This document shows, in pieces, positions 25,089-35,258 of a DNA stretch of 64,000 bases (positions are counted from its first letter, which is position 1; every line of letters begins with the position of its first letter). The notes beneath the pieces are model-generated. The model had not been told where the DNA came from. It searched no databases and worked only from the letters and a program-made list of their open reading frames with translations. The stretch is from Flavobacterium anhuiense (lineage in GTDB: Bacteria > Bacteroidota > Bacteroidia > Flavobacteriales > Flavobacteriaceae): assembly GCF_900101855.1 (NCBI RefSeq), contig NZ_FMVC01000004.1, positions 248,001 to 312,000 on the forward strand, written 5' to 3'. Both the position numbers and the translations under genes were made by a program.

Positions 25089-27520
25089 ATCGCGGTTTTA
25101 TCTAATTTATTAACGATTTTATCGATTTCGATTAAAATGCTTTCGAAGTGGTCTTTATTGAATCCTGAAGAAGCATCTTCTAATTTTTTGATTTCATCTC
25201 TTAATTTTAAAAGATGCTGTTTCCCATACAATCTAATATCGCTTCGCTGAGCTGCATTTAAGGCTTTTCCGGGTTCTGCTTCTTTTGGCAATAAAAGCAT
25301 GCCTAGTTTTTCAATATAACCACGCTGTAAACTTCTTCTGTAAAAATCCTGCTTTTCATCGCCTGTAAATTTCACCCAAACTGTCTGCTGCAAATCGTTT
25401 AAAAATTCAGGAACTGTATAAGCATTTTCAAACTGGATCGATTTAAGACTGATATTGTACAGCATGCCTGGACTTAAAAGCATATTTAAAACCTGATTCT
25501 GCTGATCTGAAATTTGATCAGCTGTTTTTAAAGAAATAAGCTGATCAATTTCCTGCGGGTACATCCATAGCGGAGCTACAAACAATTGTCTTCCGACATA
25601 GTCAATCGCGGCTTTTACTTTTGCTTTTGGTATCTGCTGATAGACAACACCTTTTTCATCTACAGTTCTTTTGGTCACATAATTATTACCGATATATTTC
25701 AATACATGGTACAAATAGATACTATATTGTGACACCACCGCTTTGTGCATGTCCGATAAATTATCGTAAGCATCATTAGGCTGATAGGTCCATTCGATAA
25801 GATTTGGCACAACGCGCTTTAAATTTTTTATTCCGTAATCACTTGCCTTTACTGCGTCATCACCGATATCTTCTCTTTGGCTGCGCGGATCTTCATCTTT
25901 ACCTTCTCCGCCAAACCATAATTTAGGATTAGCAGCTAAACTATCAGTAGTTAATTTCGCCAATATTTTTTCTTCTTCAAACTCGTCCTTCGCATTTGGA
26001 TAATATCCATAACCCCATTGAACCGCCCATTTGTCGTAGCTTCCAATACGCGGATAAATTCCTTTTGGACTAATATTGTCTTCTGGCTGCGCCACATAAT
26101 TAAAGCGGGCATAATCCATAATAGAAACGGTATGGCCATTGGCTTCTACCCATTTTTTGTCACGAAGTTTTTCTACTGGAGTAGCATTACTTGCTCCCAT
26201 ATTATGGCGTAAACCAATAGTGTGACCTATTTCATGCGAAGAAACAAAACGGATTAATTGTCCCATTAATTCATCATCCAGATGCATTTTTCTTGCTCTC
26301 GCGTCAAGAGGTCCAGCCTGAATCATATACCAGCGCTGCACTAATTTCATCACATTATGATACCAACCAACATGGCTTTCTATAATTTCACCGCTTCTTG
26401 GATCGCTCACACGAGGCCCATACGCATTTGGCGTTTCAGAAGCGTAATATCTTACTACAGAATACCTTGCATCTTCTAGACTCATTGTTTTATCGTCTTC
26501 TGGCCATTCTTTCCCTACAATCGCATTTTTAAAACCAGCGGCCTCAAAAGCTTTCTGCCAGTCGTTGATTCCCGCAATTAAATATGGTCTCCATTTTTTT
26601 GGCGTTGCTGGATCTATGTAATAAACTATTTGCTTTTTTGGTTCAACCAATTCGCCTTTTAGATATTTTTTAATATCCTTCTCTTTTGGCTCTAAACGAT
26701 ACCTTTGAATGATAAATTTCTTCTGTGCGCGTTGTTCGTCATCATCAAAAAGGACATATTTGTTGGCAAAGTATCCCACTCTTTCATCAAAAAAGCGTTT
26801 GCGCATTGGTGTTTTAGGCAATAATACAATAGATGTATTTAATCTAATGGTTATGCTTCCGCTGCTTGCAGTACTGCTTGTGTACGTTTTTGTGGTTTTC
26901 ACTTCGATATTGATTGCATAGGTATCAATAGCCTCAATAAAAGATTTATCATCGGCAAGAGAAGTCAGTTTTTTTTCTGTTTTCTCTTTGCTTTCTAAAG
27001 AAAACATCGGATTGTCTTTTTTGAATGCATCTGTTACATCAATAACAATATTTCCGTTATCTGGATTAGTTGTCTTTATTGCAAAAGCCCCTACAATTGG
27101 GTTTTCATTACTTCCAGCCAATGCTTTTGCCAACATTGAATCAGCCGAACGTACATCTTGCTTATATTGCAGCGATCTCAAATAAACCGTATTATTAGCT
27201 CCTTTTTCAAAATAAATGGTTTGTTCGTTGGCTTTTTCTCCTCCAAAAGCTCCCATTCCTTCTGGAGTAGATAAATATCGTGTTACCACTAGCATGTATC
27301 TATTAAACAAGCTGTCTGGAATCTGAAAATAATATTTAGTATCAACCTGGCTTACAGTAAAAAGCCCTGATTTATTTTTTGCTTTATCTGTTATTACCTT
27401 ATTATAAGCCTGCATGCCTTTGGGCTGTGTACTGGTACTATCGGCTTTTTTTTCTGGGGTTTGAGCAAAACCATGCTGCCAAGCAGACAGCATGGTTAGT
27501 ATTATAATTAACTTTTTCAT
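25085..27520 (-). CDS. Exported zinc-dependent metalloprotease (DUF5117/DUF5118 type)
   Basis: 811 residues; signal peptide at 1-19. The N-terminal part matches the DUF5118/DUF5117 arrangement; the catalytic signature SHEIGHTIGLRHN (HExxHxxGxxH, gluzincin/metzincin-like) lies near the middle, followed by a SIMDYARFNYV Met-turn-like segment. It probably cleaves extracellular or periplasmic peptides. It begins five bases after the SusD stop; the set SusC-SusD-protease suggests capture and breakdown of a peptide or protein ligand. Full length for the family; no broken motif seen. Confidence 0.85.
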   Translation of the reverse strand: MKKLIIILTMLSAWQHGFAQTPEKKADSTSTQPKGMQAYNKVITDKAKNKSGLFTVSQVDTKYYFQIPDSLFNRYMLVVTRYLSTPEGMGAFGGEKANEQTIYFEKGANNTVYLRSLQYKQDVRSADSMLAKALAGSNENPIVGAFAIKTTNPDNGNIVIDVTDAFKKDNPMFSLESKEKTEKKLTSLADDKSFIEAIDTYAINIEVKTTKTYTSSTASSGSITIRLNTSIVLLPKTPMRKRFFDERVGYFANKYVLFDDDEQRAQKKFIIQRYRLEPKEKDIKKYLKGELVEPKKQIVYYIDPATPKKWRPYLIAGINDWQKAFEAAGFKNAIVGKEWPEDDKTMSLEDARYSVVRYYASETPNAYGPRVSDPRSGEIIESHVGWYHNVMKLVQRWYMIQAGPLDARARKMHLDDELMGQLIRFVSSHEIGHTIGLRHNMGASNATPVEKLRDKKWVEANGHTVSIMDYARFNYVAQPEDNISPKGIYPRIGSYDKWAVQWGYGYYPNAKDEFEEEKILAKLTTDSLAANPKLWFGGEGKDEDPRSQREDIGDDAVKASDYGIKNLKRVVPNLIEWTYQPNDAYDNLSDMHKAVVSQYSIYLYHVLKYIGNNYVTKRTVDEKGVVYQQIPKAKVKAAIDYVGRQLFVAPLWMYPQEIDQLISLKTADQISDQQNQVLNMLLSPGMLYNISLKSIQFENAYTVPEFLNDLQQTVWVKFTGDEKQDFYRRSLQRGYIEKLGMLLLPKEAEPGKALNAAQRSDIRLYGKQHLLKLRDEIKKLEDASSGFNKDHFESILIEIDKIVNKLDKTAI

Positions 27521-27525
27521 TGAAA

Positions 27526-28950
27526 TTAAAACGGAACTTTTTCGTCTGTATTTAAAGTAAGCTTTGGATTTTTTGTCAGTGCCGATAAAGGAAACGGAAT
27601 AATGTACAATCTTGAGTTAGGCTGCAATGTATAAGTCTTTTGAGGAACTGTTTTGTTTACGATTGGAAATACTCTTGTTATTGTTTTTGCGTATTCTGCT
27701 TCTGTATTTAATCGCTTTAGGTCAAAAAACCTATTAAATCCTAAAAGCAGTTCTTTTCTGCGTTCGTTCACCACCAATTCCATAGTTTCTTTTCTAGTTG
27801 CAGGAACCGTTAAATTTACTGTGCCAGATAGAATACGTTTTGCTCTTAAAGTATTTAAAACTCCTACTGCTTCGTTTAATTTATTGTCTCTGGCATAACA
27901 TTCTGCTAGCATTAAATATACTTCAGTAGTCTTCATGCCAACTGTTGGATAAAAAAACCTTGTATATTGAACTCCCCAATAAGCAGTATTCGAACCCTGA
28001 TCTAAATTGGTTGTACTCGTAGAATTGAAAAACAAATTAAAACGAGCATCATTTGTTCCAAATAAAGTTCTCAATTCAGGGCTAATAATATAGCTCTGCG
28101 CAAAATTCATTTCGTTATAACCTGTCATGTACATATAACTAAGAACTTCAATATTGTCTGCAGCTGGAACAGCCACTGATGTTGGCCCTCCTTTTGCGCT
28201 GTAAGCAACCATATCAAATATCTGATTGTTATAACTCAATGACTTTTCTGCCGCAGCCTGTGCCGCCGCAATTTCGCGTTTAAACAAATGTACTTTAGCT
28301 TTAAATGCGTAGGCAAATGCCAATGAAGGATGATAAACATCCATTGGTTTTTCCTTCAAATATGGCAACGCATCTTCTATATCTTTCTGTATAAAATCGT
28401 AAACCTGAGCAACAGTAGATTTTGAAGGCTGCGCTTCCAGATCAAATTTATCCATGATACAAATTCCTCCATCAGTCGCAGCGGTTTGCGGATCATAAGC
28501 TTTAGCATACGTATTTACTAATAAGAAATGATCGTACGCTCTATAAATTTTAGCTTCGGCTTTGGCTAATTGCTTTATGCTCTCATCTCCTTTACTATCA
28601 TCAACCAACGAAATAACAGTATTCCATCTATTAATATAAGTATAAGCTTGATTATAAAAACTTGAAGCTGTGAATAAAGAAACCCTGTCTATAGTTTCAT
28701 CAAAAGTAAAATTAATGATGTCGATGTTTGGAGTTCTTCCTATCACGTTGGCTTCTCTCATCCATTGGTCATCTGACAAATATTGAAAGTTATTGATTGG
28801 ATACCCTCTATTTGGCAGCGACACTAATTCAAGAAATTGTTGAGGAGTTTCGATCACCAAAGCGCCTTTGGGTGTTATTTCAGTGTATTCTTCGCATGAT
28901 GAAATCGTTAACATCATCAAAGACAATAATAGTATATAAACCTGTTTCAT
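27526..28950 (-). CDS. SusD/RagB-family outer-membrane lipoprotein
   Basis: 474 residues. The signal ends at ISSCEE, a lipobox with Cys near residue 19. The N-terminal TPR-like SusD fold and the C-terminal RagB segment (ETMELVVNERRKELLLGFNRFFDLKR, quoted in part: NERRKELLLGFNRFFDLKR) are clear. SusD proteins sit on the cell surface as a lid over the SusC barrel and bind the substrate. The gene starts two bases after the SusC stop. The ligand is unknown; the protease behind it favours peptides over glycans, and no glycosidase is encoded in the locus. Confidence 0.9.
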   Translation of the reverse strand: MKQVYILLLSLMMLTISSCEEYTEITPKGALVIETPQQFLELVSLPNRGYPINNFQYLSDDQWMREANVIGRTPNIDIINFTFDETIDRVSLFTASSFYNQAYTYINRWNTVISLVDDSKGDESIKQLAKAEAKIYRAYDHFLLVNTYAKAYDPQTAATDGGICIMDKFDLEAQPSKSTVAQVYDFIQKDIEDALPYLKEKPMDVYHPSLAFAYAFKAKVHLFKREIAAAQAAAEKSLSYNNQIFDMVAYSAKGGPTSVAVPAADNIEVLSYMYMTGYNEMNFAQSYIISPELRTLFGTNDARFNLFFNSTSTTNLDQGSNTAYWGVQYTRFFYPTVGMKTTEVYLMLAECYARDNKLNEAVGVLNTLRAKRILSGTVNLTVPATRKETMELVVNERRKELLLGFNRFFDLKRLNTEAEYAKTITRVFPIVNKTVPQKTYTLQPNSRLYIIPFPLSALTKNPKLTLNTDEKVPF

Positions 28951-28952
28951 TT

Positions 28953-31900
28953 TTAAAGAGTAAGATTAAGACCTAGTAAATACGTTTTTGGCAATGGTAA
29001 ATTACGCGTACCAGAATTTAGGCTATAAACCTCTGGATCAATACGATTACCAGCTGCACTCCAATACCAAATATTATTCATTTGAAAAGTAAATTTTGCA
29101 GACGCCATTTTTATTTTAGTTGCAAAAGCTTTAGGAAGATTGTAAGCCAAAGAAATATTTCTCAATTTAATATAATCGCCATCTACAACATTTGCGGTTG
29201 AGTTTCTCCATTGGCTGCTTATTGTTCCCGCATAATTTCTAATATTTTCGGCGAAATCAACATACAAACGAGTATTGTCATTTCTATTCGTGTCAGTATA
29301 ACGATCTGTGATACCAGAAAGATTTACGGCATCAGAACTCATATCTAAGGTTTCTTTACGCATTACGTTTCCTCCCGAAAAAACAAACAGAAAATTTAAA
29401 TCGAATTGTTTATACGAAAAACGCTGAGATAATGAACCTGTGTAAGTTGGCATTAAAGTTCCCACATTTACTAAGGCATCTGCATTGGTAATTGTTTTTA
29501 TACTTGTAGAAACTGGATTTCCGTTTTCATCAAAAGTTATAGAAGGATTTCCATTTTCATCCAAAACGTAAGGATAACCATTTACTGTTCCTCCGTATTG
29601 GTAAGCATACATGCTATTAAATAATTCATTTTCTAGAAAAAAATTGGTTGGCGAAGAAACATATACCGATGCTGTCGATTCAGCTCTTGTTACTTTTTTA
29701 ACGGTTGTCTTGTTGTGGGCAAAAACTAAATTAGAATTAATGCGGAAATTACCGTTATTATACCATTCAGAACCAATACTAAATTCTATACCTTTATTTA
29801 ATAGAGCTCCTGCATTGATTTTTCTTGACAAAGCACCAACAGTAGGATCAAGATCTGTAGTCGCCAATAAATCGCTGCTGTATTTGTGATAAACATCAAT
29901 TGTACCGTTTAATTTAGCTCTAAATAAGCTATAATCTACACCAATATTGGTACTTTGTGTTTTTTCCCATCTTAACATCGGATTTGGCTGAGCCGTAATA
30001 TTTGTATATTGTAAAGATTGATACAGGTTATCGTTTCTTCTTGTAGCAGTAATATAAGGTGTTGTATTTTGATCAACATTTCCGTTTATACCATAAGTTG
30101 ATCTCAATTTTAACATACTTACCCATTTAACCTCTTTCATAAAATCTTCATTGCTGATATTCCAGCCTAAACCTACGGACCATAATGGACGGTTTTTATA
30201 TTTTGGATCAACTCCAAACAAATCTGCTCTATCTACTCGGTAACTTCCCGTAAGGTTGTATTTTGATAAATAAGTATAACTGGCAGTACTAAAAATAGAA
30301 AAGTAACGGTGAAGGATTTCTTGCTGTGTTCTGCCTAATGCTGAAAGTGTTCTGTTATTCCCAAAAATATAACTAGAAACTCCCGTTTGGCTAAGTGCAA
30401 GATTGTTTAATACTGCAGAAGTAAGTGTAACAGGATCATACCCATATCGAAGTTGCTCTATGCTTCTTGGAACAAAAGTTTCGCGCATTTCTGTACCAAC
30501 TAACGCATTAACTGAGTGCTTGCCTTCTGCAAACTCTTGATTAAAATCTAATTGATTTCTAAAAGAATAATTACTTGCCTGACTGCTTGCCTGTTTGTAT
30601 CTTCCTCCTGTAGAAAAGCCATCAACGTAAGTGTATGCATTTGTAGTCGGATTATAGCCTGTTAAAGCATTGATAGCATAACGCATTCTATAAGAATTGA
30701 CATCATGATATTGTTCTCTATCATTTTTTCTTACTTCATATTGAAATTGTGTATTAAAGCTTAGACCTTTCCATAATTTAGCTTTTACGTTAGCGAAAGT
30801 TCTTAGGCTTAATGAATTTTGCTCCTCAATACCTTCTTTAAGCGCATCTAAAACATTAAAATTAAAAGATTTAAAACCGCTTAAACCTGCAAGTTTTTCA
30901 ACCATAGCCGGATTAAGAGCTCCACTAGAGGTAAATCCATCTTTAATTGATGCAAATGAAGATTGCACTAAATTTCCGTTATCATCTGTAATACGTTCGT
31001 ATCGTTTTTGAATGTCGTAATTGCCAAGATCATATTCTGTAACATCGTCATTGCTGTAGGTTCCATTTACTCCAAATGTTGCATTTAACCAATTATTTAT
31101 CTGGAAACTACTTTTTGCGTAAAGATTGAATGCACGTCCAGTATTATATTTTATACGATTTTTAGATTCATCATAATTAAGAGACACATACGTATTCTGT
31201 TTGCTTGTACTGCCCGAAAATGCGATATTGTAACGCTGTCTAAATTCATTTTGCCAAACATTATCGCGATAATCTTTATTGTAATCATTCTTTCTCCATT
31301 GTGCAAGAGTACTGTTATAAGTGGCATTATCGATTTTTCCCTCTTCCAGATTTCTGTTTAATTGATAAAGCGGACTGTAATATTTTGTACTGCTGTTTCC
31401 AATATCTCCGTAACTGCTAAACATGGTTGCAGTATCAGCAAATCTTGCTCTTTCTCTATTGTAAACCGCCTGCTCAAAATCAATCAGATCACTTGTTGAG
31501 GCATAGTTCATATCTCTCAAATTTGGTTTATCTGAAATAAAGAAATCTGAGTTTACCGTCACTTTTAACTTACCATTTCCTTTTTTGGTAGTTAATACAA
31601 TAATACCATTTGCCGCTCTTGAACCATAGATAGAAGCTGCTGCTGCATCTTTTAGAACATCTACACTTTCAATATCATACGGATTAATTTCATCCAATGT
31701 TAATTCTGTTGGCAGACCATCTATTACTACAAGCGGACTATAACCCACATCTGCAGAAAAAGTACCGATACCTCTTAATATTGGCTGATCAGATCCAAGT
31801 CCGTTTGGATTTTTTTGAAACATCAAACCAGCTACACGGCCTTCAAGCGCACTAGATAAATTGCCATTAATATTTTCGTTTAACACCTTTTCATCAACCT

Positions 31901-32585
31901 TACCAATAGCCCCAGTAAAATTACTTCTGGCAATTGTCTGAAAACCCGTTACCACAACTTCTTTCATGGCAGCCACTTTGTCTTCAACAATGAGTGTTAA
32001 TTCTGTGCGTCCTGCAATCCCAAAAGATTTATTCTCAATAGTTAGTCCAGAACATTCAAGAACAGCACTTGATGAAACTTTATCAAAAGAAAAACTACCA
32101 TCAAAATCGGTTATGCTTACTCTGTTAGTTCCAGAAACCGTAACTGTTACTCCCGGAAAAGGTTCATTTTTATTGTTTAGTACTTTTCCTCGTATATCGA
32201 TCAGTTCGTTTCCCAAGTTCTCGGCTTTATCTTTTGAACCAGTCACTACTATAGTTTGGTTCGCAAGATTGAACTTTAAATTCTGACCGCTAAAAATCCG
32301 ATTTAAAGTTTCCTTCAATGAAGAATTCTTTACATTAATCGTAACAGGTTTAGCATCTTTAAGCAGTTTTTGAGTGTAAAAAACTTCATAATTAGCTTGT
32401 TTGGCCACTTCTTTTAATACCGTCTCAAGCGATGCGTCTTTAAAATTGACAGTAATAGTCTGAGCTTGGCTCTTATAACTGCAAAACAAAGTAAACAGAA
32501 GACTTAATAAAGCCAGAAAACTAACTTTTGGAATCTTTTTTTTAAGTTTTTTGTAAGGTTTTTTTGGTTGTAAATTTAATTTCAT
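28953..32585 (-). CDS. SusC/RagA-family TonB-linked outer-membrane transporter with STN signalling domain
   Basis: 1210 residues. A long basic N-terminus and a hydrophobic span (about 22-41) lead to an STN (secretin/TonB short N-terminal) domain at about 45-115 (DASLETVLKEVAKQANYEVF), then a carboxypeptidase-regulatory-like domain (about 125-210), a plug domain with SSALEGRVAGLMFQKNPNG and the SusC signature, and a barrel to the C-terminus. The STN domain is what lets such receptors pass a ligand signal to a FecR anti-sigma factor, and FecR/FecI genes lie directly upstream, so the locus should be self-inducing. It imports the SusD-bound ligand using TonB energy. Confidence 0.92.
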   Translation of the reverse strand: MKLNLQPKKPYKKLKKKIPKVSFLALLSLLFTLFCSYKSQAQTITVNFKDASLETVLKEVAKQANYEVFYTQKLLKDAKPVTINVKNSSLKETLNRIFSGQNLKFNLANQTIVVTGSKDKAENLGNELIDIRGKVLNNKNEPFPGVTVTVSGTNRVSITDFDGSFSFDKVSSSAVLECSGLTIENKSFGIAGRTELTLIVEDKVAAMKEVVVTGFQTIARSNFTGAIGKVDEKVLNENINGNLSSALEGRVAGLMFQKNPNGLGSDQPILRGIGTFSADVGYSPLVVIDGLPTELTLDEINPYDIESVDVLKDAAAASIYGSRAANGIIVLTTKKGNGKLKVTVNSDFFISDKPNLRDMNYASTSDLIDFEQAVYNRERARFADTATMFSSYGDIGNSSTKYYSPLYQLNRNLEEGKIDNATYNSTLAQWRKNDYNKDYRDNVWQNEFRQRYNIAFSGSTSKQNTYVSLNYDESKNRIKYNTGRAFNLYAKSSFQINNWLNATFGVNGTYSNDDVTEYDLGNYDIQKRYERITDDNGNLVQSSFASIKDGFTSSGALNPAMVEKLAGLSGFKSFNFNVLDALKEGIEEQNSLSLRTFANVKAKLWKGLSFNTQFQYEVRKNDREQYHDVNSYRMRYAINALTGYNPTTNAYTYVDGFSTGGRYKQASSQASNYSFRNQLDFNQEFAEGKHSVNALVGTEMRETFVPRSIEQLRYGYDPVTLTSAVLNNLALSQTGVSSYIFGNNRTLSALGRTQQEILHRYFSIFSTASYTYLSKYNLTGSYRVDRADLFGVDPKYKNRPLWSVGLGWNISNEDFMKEVKWVSMLKLRSTYGINGNVDQNTTPYITATRRNDNLYQSLQYTNITAQPNPMLRWEKTQSTNIGVDYSLFRAKLNGTIDVYHKYSSDLLATTDLDPTVGALSRKINAGALLNKGIEFSIGSEWYNNGNFRINSNLVFAHNKTTVKKVTRAESTASVYVSSPTNFFLENELFNSMYAYQYGGTVNGYPYVLDENGNPSITFDENGNPVSTSIKTITNADALVNVGTLMPTYTGSLSQRFSYKQFDLNFLFVFSGGNVMRKETLDMSSDAVNLSGITDRYTDTNRNDNTRLYVDFAENIRNYAGTISSQWRNSTANVVDGDYIKLRNISLAYNLPKAFATKIKMASAKFTFQMNNIWYWSAAGNRIDPEVYSLNSGTRNLPLPKTYLLGLNLTL

Positions 32586-32650
32586 ACATTTACATTAGTT
32601 ATAGTTAAACAATAGTGGACAACTTATATTGGCTATAAACTTTTTAAACA

Positions 32651-32677
32651 ACCAGAAGCATCGCAACTGCCTCTGGT
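32651..32677 (-). terminator. Hairpin between fecR and susC
   Basis: ACCAGAAGCA (32651-32660) pairs with TGCCTCTGGT (32668-32677) with one wobble pair. The T-run is better on the plus strand, so on the leftward transcript it is more likely a partial terminator or an RNA-stability element separating fecIR from susCD. Confidence 0.45.
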
Positions 32678-32719
32678 TTTTTAGTTTATAAACTCAATAT
32701 AATCGGTTAAATAAAAGAC

Positions 32720-33865
32720 TTACGGATAGACGGTAATCGTTTTTCCTTCGACCTTAAATTTTATATTGCTAAGCTCAAGCACTTTTAATACTTCAGACAA
32801 ATTTTTATTTCTAAAAGTACCACCGTTAAATCTCACGTCTGAGACATCGCCGCGGTATTCTACTTTAATTCCGTACCAGCGTTCCAGCTGTTTCATTACC
32901 GATTTCAAATCAGCATTATCAAATTTAAATCGGCCATTTTTCCAAGCTATTGCCGCTTCTGTATCAACTTCTCTAATGGCAATTTTAGCATTATCACTTA
33001 TATTAGACTGCTGGCCCGGTTTTAAAATTGCTTTCTGATTTTTAGAAGAAACCGCAACACTTCCTTCTAACAATGTAGTTTTTACAGCTGCTTCATTATT
33101 ATAGGCATGTACATTAAAATGTGTTCCTAAAACCTCAATGGTCTGTTTGTCAGATTTTACTATAAAAGGTTTGCTTTTATCTTTAGCAACTTCAAAATAA
33201 GCTTCTCCTTCCAATTCTACGACTCTTTGATCTCCGTTAAACTGAGTTGGATATTTGATAGACGAAACGGCATTCAGAAATACCTTTGTCCCGTCTGCTA
33301 AGACAATATTATACTGCCCTCCAGTTGGCGTAGATAGTGTATTAAATGAATTGCCATTTTCTTTTGAAGTATCCGCATCTGGATTTATAACATAAGTAAT
33401 CACTCCATTGGCATCCATTTTTATAGTTACCTCATCTTGATCTTCTTTAGCAATGATATCTTTCGAAGAAATATCAGAAAGTATAATCTGTTTTCCGTTA
33501 GAAAGCGTCAAAATCCCTCTGTTTCCGCCTGGAGCAATTTCTTTTGCCTTTTCAACAATCTGAATATTTTCTTGTTTTGCTGCCGTTTCCAATTTTACAA
33601 AATAGAATATTCCAGCGCTTAACAGCACAATAATTGATGCTGCAGCGGCAACACGCGGCCAAATATTAATCACTTTTGTTTTTTGAGCCAACGGAAGCCT
33701 CGATTTCAAATGTTCGTAACTATCTGCCAGTTCGTACTCGCTAAGCTGTCTCTTGCTATTTGAAGCTTTATGTAAATACCACGCATCAAGTTTACCTCTA
33801 TCTTCATTAGATAAAGTGTCATTTTGATATTTTTTAAGCAGTTCTAGAAATTCAGTTTCATTCAT
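32720..33865 (-). CDS. FecR-family anti-sigma factor
   Basis: 381 residues. Residues 1-70 are the cytoplasmic sigma-binding part (NETEFLELLKKYQNDTLSNE), one membrane span follows at about 70-90 (AAAASIIVLLSAGIFYFVKL), then the periplasmic FecR domain (about 165-270, including TPTGGQYNIVLADGTKVFLN) and a C-terminal DUF4974 domain (about 310-381) related to STN. It would hold the FecI-type sigma factor inactive until the SusC STN domain signals that ligand is bound. It lies between the sigma gene and susC, 186 bases after the sigma gene. Confidence 0.92.
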   Translation of the reverse strand: MNETEFLELLKKYQNDTLSNEDRGKLDAWYLHKASNSKRQLSEYELADSYEHLKSRLPLAQKTKVINIWPRVAAAASIIVLLSAGIFYFVKLETAAKQENIQIVEKAKEIAPGGNRGILTLSNGKQIILSDISSKDIIAKEDQDEVTIKMDANGVITYVINPDADTSKENGNSFNTLSTPTGGQYNIVLADGTKVFLNAVSSIKYPTQFNGDQRVVELEGEAYFEVAKDKSKPFIVKSDKQTIEVLGTHFNVHAYNNEAAVKTTLLEGSVAVSSKNQKAILKPGQQSNISDNAKIAIREVDTEAAIAWKNGRFKFDNADLKSVMKQLERWYGIKVEYRGDVSDVRFNGGTFRNKNLSEVLKVLELSNIKFKVEGKTITVYP

Positions 33866-34051
33866 AATTACAACACGAAATTTTGTCTCGTTTTATAGTA
33901 AGACAGTTAGAAATGGGTTTTGTCATAGATGAAAATCAAAAAAATATTAATTTATCATTAATAAATTCATCAAAACGTTAGTTTCTCTTTATTAATGAGG
34001 TTATTAGAAGTAAATTTTGTTTTAAATTTTAACAAAAAGAACAAGAAAAAA

Positions 34052-34621
34052 TTACCAAATGAAAACATTTAGGGCCGATTTTAGTTTTCCACGAAGAATT
34101 TTCAGCGAATTATAAACTTGCTGTTTAGCTGTTTTGTCGGTTATATTTAATTGTAAGGCAATTTCATCATACGAAAGTTCTTCTACTTTTCTTAAAAGAA
34201 AAACTTCACGCATTTTTTCAGGAAGTAAGGCTATTTCGCTTTCAATAATTGCTTCTAATTCTTTTTCTCTGAGTTTAGAATCAGCAAAAACATAATCGCT
34301 TTCTATAAAATTCGAAATCGAATCAGCATAACGCGAAACTACTTTTTCGTGAGCAATATGATTAAGGATTTTGTTTTTTGTTGCTTTGTACAAATAAGAA
34401 GATAGAGAACCCGTAATTTCCAGCTCATGGCGTTTGTTCCAAATAAATAAGAACACTTCTTGAACAACGTCATTTGATTCATCCTGATTCCCAATCATTT
34501 TGTAAGCATGATTTACTAAAAGTCTGGAATATCTCTCAAAAATTTCTGTATACGCTAATTGATCATCTTCCTTAAGAAGATTCAATAAAATATGATCAGC
34601 ATATTTGCGGTAAACAGACAT
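34052..34621 (-). CDS. FecI-type ECF sigma-70 factor
   Basis: 189 residues. Region 2 (about 27-95, DESNDVVQEVFLFIWNKRHE) and region 4 (about 130-180, LLPEKMREVFLLRKVEELSYDE then the HTH and QQVYNSLKILRGKLK) are clear; this is the Bacteroidetes-type sigma-70 subfamily 1 that pairs with FecR. It is the first gene of the leftward inducible locus and should activate susC and the genes behind it. Confidence 0.92.
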   Translation of the reverse strand: MSVYRKYADHILLNLLKEDDQLAYTEIFERYSRLLVNHAYKMIGNQDESNDVVQEVFLFIWNKRHELEITGSLSSYLYKATKNKILNHIAHEKVVSRYADSISNFIESDYVFADSKLREKELEAIIESEIALLPEKMREVFLLRKVEELSYDEIALQLNITDKTAKQQVYNSLKILRGKLKSALNVFIW

Positions 34622-34957
34622 TTAACAATAAAAAGTGAGGATCAAAAACACAATATTAAACATTTTTAGTGTTAAAAACCAAAAGATGATGTAGTTAAAA
34701 CAAGCGCAAAGGATTTCGTAAAGCATTTTTTTAAATATCAATATGATTAATCTTAATAATATTGAATAGCCAGAATTATAGTTGGAAAAAGAACCAATTT
34801 ATATTTTTTCAATCTTCTTGCCCTTGCCTTTTTTGGTTAAATGAAAATTTGATAAGACTGTTAGAAAATTATATAAAACAATTAGCCGTGTTAGAATGTA
34901 ATTTTAGAATAATCTAATACAGAATTAGATACAATTATTCTTTAAAACTTATTTAAT
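34622..34957. other. 336-base divergent intergenic region
   Basis: A+T-rich sequence between the leftward sigma gene and the rightward acidic-protein gene. I see no gene, RNA fold or long repeat. A possible promoter for the rightward gene is TTG near 34849 with TATAAAA near 34873, not a TAnnTTTG box. Confidence 0.4.
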
Positions 34958-35248
34958 ATGAGATCAGAAAATTACATGTCAGACGAATTTGGATTAGAAA
35001 TGAATTCTTACGAGGAACAGCTATTATTAAATTATGATGATTATCTGGAAGGCGATTATAACAATAGGCTGACAGCTTCTAATCACTACAATCTAGAACT
35101 AGGAGAATTGGAAGATAATCTTGAATATGATTTCGACTCGGAATATGACGAAAATGACTGGGAAGAAGAAGAAGATTTAAATGATAATCTTGCAGGAGAA
35201 TATGATGAGAACGAAGAAAAACCAGGAAGCTTTGAAATGATGAACTAA
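34958..35248 (+). CDS. Highly acidic small protein
   Basis: 96 residues, about a third Asp or Glu, with repeats of DNLEYDFDSEYDEN and LNDNLAGEYDEN type and no hydrophobic segment. It should be cytoplasmic and largely disordered, perhaps a divalent-ion binder, nucleic-acid mimic or stress protein; none of this is shown by the sequence. It resembles in style the 88-residue acidic protein at 58318-58584. The lipoprotein gene starts ten bases after its stop, so the two are one transcription unit. Confidence 0.6.
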   Translation: MRSENYMSDEFGLEMNSYEEQLLLNYDDYLEGDYNNRLTASNHYNLELGELEDNLEYDFDSEYDENDWEEEEDLNDNLAGEYDENEEKPGSFEMMN

Positions 35249-35258
35249 AAATAGCACT

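Noticed and set aside
31966-32286. 106-codon frame antisense to the SusC N-terminal region
   Set aside because: Overlaps clear STN and CarboxypepD-like coding sequence; only a shadow.
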